Shown here one piece after another: positions 49,299 through 57,642 of a stretch of 64,000 nt of DNA. Below the pieces are notes generated by a model. The model was not told where the DNA came from, ran no database searches, and saw only the letters and a list, made by a program, of their open reading frames with translations. Source of the DNA: AC-51 sp963749895 (GTDB lineage: Bacteria > Actinomycetota > UBA4738 > HRBIN12); contig CAVVOG010000001.1 of NCBI GenBank assembly GCA_963749895.1, positions 1,054,001 through 1,118,000 of the forward strand. Reading direction: 5' to 3'. The position numbers and the translations under genes are program-made. The stretch's first letter is position 1; every line of letters starts with the position of its first letter.

Positions 49299-51883
49299 GT
49301 CGCCTGCGCGTGTTCGTCCGGCTCCTTCGCTTCCCCGGCCTCCTGCTCGCGATCGTCGGCGCCACCGCCGTGGTGTCGGTCGTCACGGTCACCGGCGCCG
49401 TGTTCCTGGACGTAGCCGCGAGCGCGACGCTGACACGGACGATCGAGGCCGACGGGACGTTCCGGCTCGCGACGGCCGCCATCACCGCGGACACGCCGGT
49501 CGTCGACGACATCGTCGCCTACCGGACGCACCTGCTCGAGCGCGAGCTGTCTCCGACGTTCGGCCCGGCCCTCGTCACGGCCCGAGGCGACGTGGTGGTG
49601 GCGAGCCATGGCGACGAGGCCGTCGAGGTCCGTCTGATCTCGAGGACCGACGCGCTGTCGCACGTGACGGTGCTCGAGCGGTCCGGCACGGACGGGGCGT
49701 GGCTCGCCGACGTCACCGCGGTCGCGCTCGGGGTCGAGGCGGGCGACGACCTGACGTTCGCCGCGAACGGCACCGAGACCACCGTGCCGGTCGCGGGTAT
49801 CTACCGGGACGTGCTGGCGGAGCCGCGGAGCCCCTTCTGGGCGTCGCTCGACGACTTCATCTATCCGCGACCCGGCGCCGACACCCGTCCTCCGGCGCCC
49901 GTCCTGCTCGAGCTCGACGACTACCTGGCCGTCGACCAGGCGCTGCTCGACGACCAGGACGCGCTCACGTGGGAGTTCCTGCTGCCCGCGCCTCCGCTCT
50001 CGATCGAGGAGGCGGAACGGCTCCGGGGCGTGCTGCTCGGGTTCGCCTCCCCGTTGTCGGACCAGTCCTCCGACGTCGGGGCGGCGTTCACCGCCGTCGG
50101 GTTCACCGAGCCGCTGAGCGGATGGCTCGATCGCACGAACGACGTGATCGACCAGATCGGTCCGCCGGTCCGCGCGCTGATGCTGGCGGTGGTCGTGCTG
50201 GCCCTGGCCGTCCTGGGGGGCGCCGGGGTGTTCGTGGTCCGGCGGCGACGGGTCGAGTACGCGCTGCTGGACGCCCGGGGGGTGGCGCTGTGGAGGATCG
50301 CGGCGCGCACCGTCGGCGAGGTGCTGCTGCCGGTCGCCCTGGGCGTGGGCCTCGGGTGGATCGGGGGTCTGCTGATCGTGGACGCCGTGTCCGCCGACGG
50401 CGTCGTGAGCGAGGGCGCCGTGTCGACCGCGGTGCGCTCGGTCCTCGCCGTCGCGGGGCTCGCGATCGTGCTGCTGGCGCTGGTGGTGGCACGCTCGGTC
50501 GCCGATCTGTCGGCGACCGAGCGCGGCGGGGTTCGCCGGGCCGCCGCCCGCGCGCCGTGGGAGGTCGTCGTCTTCCTGCTGGCGGTGCTCGCGTTCGTGG
50601 GCCTCCGCAGCGGCGACACCGGGGGCCCGATCGATCCGCTGTTCCTCCTGTTCCCGGTCCTCGTGCTCGCCGGCGTGGTCGGACTGGCGGTCCGCGGTCT
50701 CCGTCGGCTGCTGCCCGCGCTGCGGTCGATGGGGACCTCGTGGGCCACGGCCCCGTACCTGGCCGTGCGTCGTCTGACCGCCGCGACCCGCGGCGCGCTC
50801 GCCCTGCTCACGGTCTCCGCCGTCGCGATCGGGGTCCTGGTCTACGCGGGAACCGTCGCGGCGTCGCTCCAGGCGGCCGCCGACGAGGCCGCCGGCCTGG
50901 CGGTGGGCAGCGACGTCGCGGTCTCGTACGCGGGATCGTTCGACGGCGACGGCGCCACGATCGCGCTGACGGACGTCGGGCGGATCGAACGATCGGGGCT
51001 GCAGGGCGAGGACGTGCAGCTCGACGTGCTCCTGGTCGACCCGGCGACCTTCGCCGAGGTGGCGTTCTGGCGCGACGGGTTCTCCGACGACTCGCTCGAG
51101 GAGCTGATGGCTCGCCTGGACGACGACCCCGACCCCCGGGTCCCGATCGTGGTCGCGGGCGACGTGCAGGCCCGGGCCCAGCCCGTGCTCGAGCTCCCCG
51201 GGTTCGACCTGCCGGCCCGCGTCGTGGGCACGGCGAGCGCCTTCCCGGGCATGGTGGGCGATCGCCCCCTCGTGGTCGCCGACCGCGCCGCGATCGAGCT
51301 CGTCGTCGAGGCGGCCGACTACTCGCTCGAGCGATTCTTGGCCGAGACCCAGGTCTGGGGGCGGGGGGGCGAGCAGGAGGTCGTCGAGGCGACGGTGGCG
51401 GGGGGCGCCTCCGTCCTGTCGTCGGTGAGCGCCTCGGCGCTGCGGGACACACCCGAGTACCTCGCGATCGTGTCGATGTTGCGCCTCCTGATCGCCGTCG
51501 GTGCGGTCGCGGCGTCGGTGGTGTTCGTCGTCTCGGCGCTGTACCTGGCCGCGCGGCAACGGCAGGCGGAGGTGGCCTACGCGCTGTCGCGGCGGATGGG
51601 GCTCGCGCGCGGGACGTCGCGGCGCTCGCTGCTGCTCGAGGTCCTTGGCCTGCTCGGGGTCGCGTTCGTCCTGGGGTCGCTCGTCGCGGTCGCCGCGTCC
51701 CTCGCCGTGTACGCCGACACGCAGGCGCGGGTCGTCGACATCTCGGCGCCGGTGTTCCGGCTCCCGCTCGGGCTCCTGGCCGCCACCGCGCTCGCCCTGA
51801 TCGCCTTCGCGCTGCTGGCCACGACGGTGGTGCAGCGGCGCGCCGACGGTGCCGACGTGGCGGAGGTGATGCGCGGTGCCTGA
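49295..51883 (+). CDS. FtsX/MacB-like ABC transporter permease
   Basis: An 862-residue permease with about ten membrane helices in two FtsX modules: helix 1 at residues 15-40, a large outer domain to about 285, helices near 292-314, 345-365, 387-405, 425-440 and 450-470, another near 505-530, a second outer domain to about 725, then three helices near 730-755, 785-805 and 825-845. This duplicated layout is that of actinobacterial FtsX-family mechanotransmission permeases, which act on periplasmic or surface substrates and do not form a simple channel. Start GTG at 49295 overlaps the lipoprotein stop (GTGA). The stop overlaps the first ATPase gene by 8 bases. Confidence 0.88.
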   Translation: MSRLRVFVRLLRFPGLLLAIVGATAVVSVVTVTGAVFLDVAASATLTRTIEADGTFRLATAAITADTPVVDDIVAYRTHLLERELSPTFGPALVTARGDVVVASHGDEAVEVRLISRTDALSHVTVLERSGTDGAWLADVTAVALGVEAGDDLTFAANGTETTVPVAGIYRDVLAEPRSPFWASLDDFIYPRPGADTRPPAPVLLELDDYLAVDQALLDDQDALTWEFLLPAPPLSIEEAERLRGVLLGFASPLSDQSSDVGAAFTAVGFTEPLSGWLDRTNDVIDQIGPPVRALMLAVVVLALAVLGGAGVFVVRRRRVEYALLDARGVALWRIAARTVGEVLLPVALGVGLGWIGGLLIVDAVSADGVVSEGAVSTAVRSVLAVAGLAIVLLALVVARSVADLSATERGGVRRAAARAPWEVVVFLLAVLAFVGLRSGDTGGPIDPLFLLFPVLVLAGVVGLAVRGLRRLLPALRSMGTSWATAPYLAVRRLTAATRGALALLTVSAVAIGVLVYAGTVAASLQAAADEAAGLAVGSDVAVSYAGSFDGDGATIALTDVGRIERSGLQGEDVQLDVLLVDPATFAEVAFWRDGFSDDSLEELMARLDDDPDPRVPIVVAGDVQARAQPVLELPGFDLPARVVGTASAFPGMVGDRPLVVADRAAIELVVEAADYSLERFLAETQVWGRGGEQEVVEATVAGGASVLSSVSASALRDTPEYLAIVSMLRLLIAVGAVAASVVFVVSALYLAARQRQAEVAYALSRRMGLARGTSRRSLLLEVLGLLGVAFVLGSLVAVAASLAVYADTQARVVDISAPVFRLPLGLLAATALALIAFALLATTVVQRRADGADVAEVMRGA

Positions 51884-52682
51884 TCAGCCCGCCGTGACCT
51901 GCACCGGCGTCGTGAAGATCTACCGGACCGCGACCGGCGAGGTCCACGCGCTGAAAGGCATCGACGGCAGGTTCGCGCCCGGCACCGTCAACGCGGTCGT
52001 GGGTCCGTCCGGTAGTGGCAAGTCGTCGTTGCTGCGGATCTTGGCCGCGCTGGACCGACCCACCGCGGGGGCCGTTCGGATCGGCGACACCGAGATCACG
52101 GCCCTGGGGCGGGCATCGCTCCGCCGGGTCCGCCGGGCGATGGTCGGCTACGTCTTCCAGCGCCCCGCGCACAACCTGGTCTCGTACCTCACGGTCGACC
52201 AGCACATGGAGCTCGCGGCGCGGATGCGAGGACGCGGGGGCGAGGACGCGGCCGAGCTGCTGGAGCTGCTCGGCCTGGGACATCGGCGCGGCCACCGGCC
52301 CGAGCAGCTCTCCGGGGGCGAGCAGCAGAGGCTCGCGTTCGCCCAGGCCGTGATCGGAGATCCGCCGATCGTGGTCGCCGACGAGCCGACCGCCGAGCTG
52401 GACTCGGCGACGGGGGAGCGGCTGCTGGAGGCGGTCGCGGCGCTCGCCGCGCGCGGCACGAGCTTCGTGGTGTCGACCCACGACCCGCGGGTGGTCGAGG
52501 CCGCGGAGCGCACGCTCCATCTGCGCCACGGCGCCCTCGAGGCCGAGACCGAGGAGCGCCGGCTGTCGGTGATCGACGAGGCCGGCCGGATCCAGCTGCC
52601 GCCGCAGGCGCTCGCGCTGTTCGCCGACCGGCGCGCGGTGATCGAGGTCGAGGACGACCACGTGAGGATCGAGCCGCCGTGA
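51876..52682 (+). CDS. ABC transporter ATP-binding protein (MacB/LolD-like), first of two
   Basis: A 268-residue ATPase with a complete set of motifs: Walker A VVGPSGSGKSSLLRIL near residue 42, Q-loop GYVFQRPAHNLV, signature EQLSGGEQQRLAFAQA near 145, Walker B IVVADEPTAELD near 167 and H-loop VSTHDPRVVE. A C-terminal extension of about 50 residues (SVIDEAGRIQLPPQ.. FADRRAVIEVEDDHVRIE) resembles a small regulatory strand domain. It overlaps the permease gene by 8 bases and the second ATPase gene by 4 (GTGA). Confidence 0.93.
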   Translation: MPDQPAVTCTGVVKIYRTATGEVHALKGIDGRFAPGTVNAVVGPSGSGKSSLLRILAALDRPTAGAVRIGDTEITALGRASLRRVRRAMVGYVFQRPAHNLVSYLTVDQHMELAARMRGRGGEDAAELLELLGLGHRRGHRPEQLSGGEQQRLAFAQAVIGDPPIVVADEPTAELDSATGERLLEAVAALAARGTSFVVSTHDPRVVEAAERTLHLRHGALEAETEERRLSVIDEAGRIQLPPQALALFADRRAVIEVEDDHVRIEPP

Positions 52683-53377
52683 GCACGCCGTCCCCGCTGA
52701 TCGACGCCTCCGGGCTGACGAAGACGTACCGGCGCGGTGCCGAGGACGTTCACGCCCTCGCGGGCGCGTCCGTCCGCGTGTCGGCCGGAGAGCTGGTGAC
52801 CCTGATCGGACCCTCGGGCTCGGGCAAGACCACGCTCCTGTCGGTGCTGGCCGGCTGGGAGCATCCCGAAGGCGGCGCCGTCTCGTGGCTCGGCGCGCCG
52901 CTGCCCCGTCCCGAGGCGCTGACGTGGCGTGACGTCGCCGTCGTGCCGCAGACGCTGGGACTGCTCGAGGAGCTGTCGATCCGCGAGAACGTGGAGCTGC
53001 CGCTGCGCCTCGGTGGGTCTGCCGACGGGCGCGTGCGCGCGGGCGAGCTGCTGGAAGCGCTCGGGCTCACCGCCCTCGCAGACCGTCTGCCGGACGAGGT
53101 CTCGCTGGGGGAGCAGCAGCGGAGCTCGATCGCGCGGGCCCTCGTGCTCGAACCGAGGCTCCTGATCGCCGACGAACCCACCGGGCACCAGGACGCGGGC
53201 TGGACCCGGGGCGTCCTGGAGGTGCTCCGGGCGTTCACGAGCGCGGGTGGAGCCTGTCTGGTGGCCACCCACCACCGGGCGTTCGTGCGCTTCGCCGACC
53301 GCGTGCTCGCGATCACCGACGGTCAGGTCCGGCAGGTCGAGGCCGACGAGGCGATCGGGTCCGGCGAGGAGCTGTAG
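52679..53377 (+). CDS. ABC transporter ATP-binding protein, second of two, altered signature motif
   Basis: A 232-residue ATPase with Walker A LIGPSGSGKTTLLSVL near residue 42, Q-loop VVPQTLGLLEEL, Walker B LLIADEPTGHQD near 165 and H-loop VATHHRAFV. The ABC signature is VSLGEQQRSSIARAL, so the usual SGGQ is LGEQ, and the D-loop has GHQD for GxLD. One of the two composite ATP sites in a heterodimer with the first ATPase may therefore be weak, as in asymmetric ABC exporters. It ends 47 bases before tRNA-Met. Confidence 0.9.
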   Translation: MSTPSPLIDASGLTKTYRRGAEDVHALAGASVRVSAGELVTLIGPSGSGKTTLLSVLAGWEHPEGGAVSWLGAPLPRPEALTWRDVAVVPQTLGLLEELSIRENVELPLRLGGSADGRVRAGELLEALGLTALADRLPDEVSLGEQQRSSIARALVLEPRLLIADEPTGHQDAGWTRGVLEVLRAFTSAGGACLVATHHRAFVRFADRVLAITDGQVRQVEADEAIGSGEEL

Positions 53378-53404
53378 CGGGTGCCGCACGCGCGTCGTCG
53401 CAGG

Positions 53405-53410
53405 TAGACT
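53405..53410 (+). promoter_or_regulatory. Probable -10 element for tRNA-Met/tuf
   Basis: TAGACT lies 14 bases before tRNA-Met. The tuf gene begins only 54 bases after the tRNA with no terminator between, so this may drive both. Confidence 0.4.
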
Positions 53411-53423
53411 GCGGGGTCGCGGC

Positions 53424-53495
53424 GGCGGGGTAGCTCAGAGGTAGAGCAAGCGGCTCATAATCGCTGTGTCGCGGGTTCGAGTCCCGCCCCCGCTA
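53424..53495 (+). tRNA. tRNA-Met, elongator type (anticodon CAT)
   Basis: Acceptor stem GGCGGGG/CCCCGCT (first pair G-U) with discriminator A53495; anticodon stem AGCGG/TCGCT with loop CTCATAA and CAT at 53456-53458; T arm GCGGG-TTCGAGT-CCCGC. The three G-C pairs of an initiator anticodon stem are absent, so it is an elongator tRNA; a lysidine-modified tRNA-Ile with the same anticodon is less likely because the sequence reads like actinobacterial elongator tRNA-Met. Confidence 0.93.
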
Positions 53496-53549
53496 CTGAG
53501 TTCCTCGGAAGACCACGACCCGTCGGGCCCACGCATCAAGGAGACACGG

Positions 53550-54734
<1,185 letters not shown>

Positions 54735-54744
54735 AGGGAGACCC

Positions 54745-54912
54745 GTGGCCAAGAAGGAAGGCAACCGCCCGAAGATCACGCTCGCCTGCACCGAGTGCAA
54801 GCGGCGCAACTACAACACGGTCAAGAACCGCGTGAACGACCGCGACCGGATCGAGTTCAAGAAGTACTGCCGCTGGTGCCGCACGCACACGCTGCACCGC
54901 GAGACCCGCTAG
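54745..54912 (+). CDS. rpmG: 50S ribosomal protein L33
   Basis: A 55-residue protein beginning VAKKEGNRPKITLACTECKR and ending with a YCRWCRTHTLHRETR segment. It keeps both zinc-binding pairs (CTEC and CRWC), so it is the zinc-containing C+ form of L33, which in actinobacteria may have a zinc-free partner gene elsewhere. It starts at GTG 54745, ten bases after the tuf stop, with AGGGAG as ribosome site, and is followed by a strong hairpin. Confidence 0.95.
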   Translation: MAKKEGNRPKITLACTECKRRNYNTVKNRVNDRDRIEFKKYCRWCRTHTLHRETR

Positions 54913-54938
54913 CTCGGTCCACCCGCAGCGACACGTCC

Positions 54939-54966
54939 GAGGGGGCGCCCGAAGGGGCGCCCCCTC
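54939..54966 (+). terminator. Strong hairpin terminator after rpmG
   Basis: A perfect 12-bp stem GAGGGGGCGCCC/GGGCGCCCCCTC on a GAAG tetraloop, 27 bases after the rpmG stop. It ends the tRNA-Met/tuf/rpmG unit; no T run follows. Confidence 0.75.
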
Positions 54967-55041
54967 GCCATGTGTCCGGGGTTGACCCTTCATGACAACC
55001 GGGCGTAGCGTCGCGGCGAGAAGCGGGAAGAGGGGGGTTCG

Positions 55042-55956
55042 ATGCGGCGCAGGTGGTGCTCGTCGGTCGTGGTCGTCGTGGCGGTCGCGATGCTGGTGCC
55101 CGCGATCCCCGCCGGGGCAGGCACCGCCCCCGGCGGGAGGATCGTGTACGTGGACACGTTCGGCGGATCGGGGATCTACGCGATCGCGCCGGACGGCACG
55201 AACCGGGTCCTGCTGGTCCCGGGGGAGAAGGTGTCGTATCCGCGGTGGGCTCCCGACGGATCGGGGGTCGCGTTCCTCGTTCGCCGGCGCATCTTCAGCT
55301 TCCGGCTCGACATGGTCGACGACAACGGCGAGAACCGGACCACCTTGATCGGCCCCGGCGAACTGCCCGACGGGTTCGCGCTCGGTGCGTTCGCGTGGTC
55401 CCCCGATGGATCGCACCTGGCGCTCGAGCTCCGGAACGTCGCCGGTCGGGAGCGGATCTACGTCACACCGAGCGACGGATCGGCCCTCGAGCTGGTCGCC
55501 CGCAACGCGGGGGGGCCGGATTGGTCGAGTGCCGATCGCCTGCTGGGGGTCAGCCGCGGCGACCTCGTCACGATGGAGCCGGACGGGTCGGATCGGACGG
55601 TCGTGGTCGACGGGCGCCGGGTCGCCGGCCGCCCGAGGTGGTCCGCCGACGGCGCGAGGATCGTCTTCGAGGCACCCGTGAAGGTGCCCGGCTATCCGAA
55701 GCGCGCCGACGTCTTCACCGTGAACGCCGACGGATCCGCGCTCACGAACGTCACGAACTCGCCGGAGATCTACGACTGGTCCCCGGCGTTCTCCCCGACG
55801 GGCACGCACATCGTGTGGGCGCCGTCGCCGAGGGGGGAGTCCTTCGGCTTCGCGGACCTGTGGCGGATGCGGACGAACGGCCGCGGGCGGACGGAGATCA
55901 CCTCGACCAGGAGGATCGACGAGTACACGCCCGACTGGGCCGACCTGCCGGTCTAG
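55042..55956 (+). CDS. Secreted TolB/PD40-like propeller protein
   Basis: A 304-residue exported protein: signal peptide to about residue 25 (AGA-GTA). Repeats YAIAPDGTNRV / RWAPDGSGVAFL, AWSPDGSHLALEL, RWSADGARIVFEA and FSPTGTHIVWAPS are PD40 blades. The closing YTPDWADLPV is typical of single-copy actinobacterial TolB-like proteins. It is inserted between rpmG and the response-regulator gene, unlike the usual actinobacterial order, and is convergent with that gene across only 7 bases. Ligand unknown. Confidence 0.82.
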   Translation: MRRRWCSSVVVVVAVAMLVPAIPAGAGTAPGGRIVYVDTFGGSGIYAIAPDGTNRVLLVPGEKVSYPRWAPDGSGVAFLVRRRIFSFRLDMVDDNGENRTTLIGPGELPDGFALGAFAWSPDGSHLALELRNVAGRERIYVTPSDGSALELVARNAGGPDWSSADRLLGVSRGDLVTMEPDGSDRTVVVDGRRVAGRPRWSADGARIVFEAPVKVPGYPKRADVFTVNADGSALTNVTNSPEIYDWSPAFSPTGTHIVWAPSPRGESFGFADLWRMRTNGRGRTEITSTRRIDEYTPDWADLPV

Positions 55957-55963
55957 CGAACGC

Positions 55964-56710
55964 TCAGCCGTCGACGGGCTCGAGGCCGCCCTCTGGGGCG
56001 GCCTCGAGCTCGTCCCGGTCCGCGAGGGCAAGACCGGGAGGGGTGATCTTGCCCATCCGGATCGCGGCTACCACGGCCTCGGTCTTCGAGTGCACGGCGA
56101 GCTTCGTCAAGATGTTCTGGACGTGCGTGCGCAGCGTGTGGGGGCTCATCCCCAGCGTCGTCGCGATCGTCTCGGACGACTCGCCGGCCGACATGTGCCC
56201 CAAGATCTCGAGCTCGCGCTTCGTCAGGCGGTCCACCCGGCGCATCAGCTCGCGGTCGCGCCCGACGCGGTCGCGCATCGTCTTGATCGCGCGGTGCACG
56301 TCCTCGGGGCGGTGGAGCGGTTCGCCCCGCGCCGCGTGACGGATCGCCTCGGCGACGTCGGACACCGGAGCGGTCTTGCGGACCAGGCCGCGGGCGCCGG
56401 CCTCGACCGCGCGTCCGAGCGACACGTCGTCGCCCTCGCCGGTCAAGATGATCACCGCGCTCGACGCGCCCTCGTTCCTCAGCCGGCGGGTCGCCTCGAT
56501 CCCGTCGACGTTCGGCATCCGCAGGTCCATCAGGACCACGTCGGGGGCGTCGTCCGTCGCGGCGCGCACGGCCTCGGGGCCGCTGTCGACGACCTCGATC
56601 ACGGTGAGGTCCGACTCCTTGTCCAAGGCGATCTGCAGCGCCTCGCCGAACGATCGGTGGTCGTCGGCGATCACGACGCGGATCGCGTCGGCCTGAGCGT
56701 TCTTCTTCAT
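55964..56710 (-). CDS. LuxR/NarL-family response regulator
   Basis: A 248-residue two-domain regulator. Receiver: VVIADDHRSFGEAL with Asp16/Asp17, phosphorylation site LMDLRMP with Asp62, Thr90 in IILTGEGDD and Lys112 in VRKTAP. The output domain is a LuxR helix-turn-helix: LTKRELEILGHMSAGESSETIATTLGMSPHTLRTHVQNILTKLAVHSKTEAV split across residues 161-212. A basic linker lies between. The histidine kinase partner is not in this window. The last codons form a perfect 14-bp hairpin that may also end transcription of the convergent propeller gene. Confidence 0.92.
   Translation of the reverse strand: MKKNAQADAIRVVIADDHRSFGEALQIALDKESDLTVIEVVDSGPEAVRAATDDAPDVVLMDLRMPNVDGIEATRRLRNEGASSAVIILTGEGDDVSLGRAVEAGARGLVRKTAPVSDVAEAIRHAARGEPLHRPEDVHRAIKTMRDRVGRDRELMRRVDRLTKRELEILGHMSAGESSETIATTLGMSPHTLRTHVQNILTKLAVHSKTEAVVAAIRMGKITPPGLALADRDELEAAPEGGLEPVDG
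55978..56009. terminator. Perfect 14-bp hairpin within the response-regulator 3' end
   Basis: GCTCGAGGCCGCCC and its exact complement flank a TCTG loop. The hairpin is 21 bases after the convergent propeller stop and inside the last 16 codons of the response-regulator gene, so it can stop plus-strand transcription while being coding on the minus strand. Confidence 0.65.
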
Positions 56711-56814
56711 CGGGCGGATGGTAGGCCGAGTCGAGGCCCGATCCGTGTAGCGCGCACGAACGATTTCGCGTGGCCCTCGGAGGGTCGCGACGCCCTGTGG
56801 CAGACTCCGGGGCG

Positions 56815-57204
56815 ATGAACCCGGAGGCTCAGGGCACGGTCTACCCGGCGATGACCTTCACGGTCGACCCCGAGCGGGTCGCGGCCTTCCGCGACGTGTT
56901 CGGTCAGGCCGACGGCGTGCCGCCCACGTTCCTGACGACGGTCGAGTTCCTCGTCTTCCCGCAGGTGCTCGGCGACCCGGTGCTCGCGCTCGACTTCGGC
57001 CGCGTGCTCCACGGCTCGCAGGAGTACACCTACGAACGGCCGCTCCGCGAAGGCGAGACGCTGAGCGCGCAGGCGCGGATCGATTCGGTCCGGGTGAAGG
57101 GCGCCAACGGGTTCCTGACGTTCGCCACCGAGGTCCGCGAGCCCGACGGCACGCTCGTGGCGACCGCGCGCTCCACGATGATCGAACGGGGGCCCGACGC
57201 GTGA
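56815..57204 (+). CDS. MaoC-like (FAS1-type) dehydratase subunit, HadA/HadC-like
   Basis: A 129-residue hot-dog-fold protein of the MaoC_dehydrat_N family. Marks: VDPERVAAFRDVFGQ, PPTFLTTVEFLVFPQ, LDFGRVLHGSQEYTYERPLREGETLSAQARI and GFLTFATEVREPDG, the pattern of the mycobacterial HadA/HadC subunits, which lack catalytic residues and pair with HadB for fatty-acyl dehydration. It overlaps the next gene by four bases (GTGA). ATG at 56815 has GGGG close by. Its place between rpmG and secE matches the mycobacterial gene order, which supports the assignment. Confidence 0.85.
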   Translation: MNPEAQGTVYPAMTFTVDPERVAAFRDVFGQADGVPPTFLTTVEFLVFPQVLGDPVLALDFGRVLHGSQEYTYERPLREGETLSAQARIDSVRVKGANGFLTFATEVREPDGTLVATARSTMIERGPDA

Positions 57205-57623
57205 CGCCCGTCTTCGACGACGTCCGGGTCGGCGACGAACTCCCCGAGCTCCGCCGCGTCGTCGTGCGTGAGGACGTGAAGGCCTACGCGGACGCCGGCG
57301 GCGATCAGAACCCGCTGCACCAGGACGACGGGTTCGCCCGCGCCGTCGGCTTCCCGGGGATCATCGCGCACGGGATGTTCACGATGGGCCACATGGCCGC
57401 GTGCATCGTGGCGTGGGCGGGCGACCCGGCTGCGGTCACGGCGGTCTCCGCCGGGTTCCGCGCCCCGGTGTTCATGGGCGAGGAGCTCGTGGCCGGCGGA
57501 CGCGTCGCCGCGCTGGACCCGGACGCGCGCACGGCCACCCTCGAGACGTGGGTGGCCGTGGAACGCGACGGCGAGACGCTGTGGCCCGTGAAGAAGGGCC
57601 AGGCGACGGTCCGGCTGGGCTGA
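57201..57623 (+). CDS. MaoC-like (R)-hydratase/dehydratase, HadB-like
   Basis: A 140-residue hot-dog-fold hydratase. The hydratase 2 motif is visible as VKAYADAGGDQNPLHQDDGFARAVGFPGIIAHGM, split here around the catalytic Asp35 and His40 (D-x-N-P-x-H), with Gly in place of the common Ser before Gly-Asp. It should form the active subunit with the upstream HadA/HadC-like protein and remove water from beta-hydroxyacyl thioesters. GTG start at 57201 lies inside the upstream stop. The downstream gene is convergent, 19 bases away. Confidence 0.87.
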   Translation: MTPVFDDVRVGDELPELRRVVVREDVKAYADAGGDQNPLHQDDGFARAVGFPGIIAHGMFTMGHMAACIVAWAGDPAAVTAVSAGFRAPVFMGEELVAGGRVAALDPDARTATLETWVAVERDGETLWPVKKGQATVRLG

Positions 57624-57642
57624 CGCAGCTATCCGCGAACGA

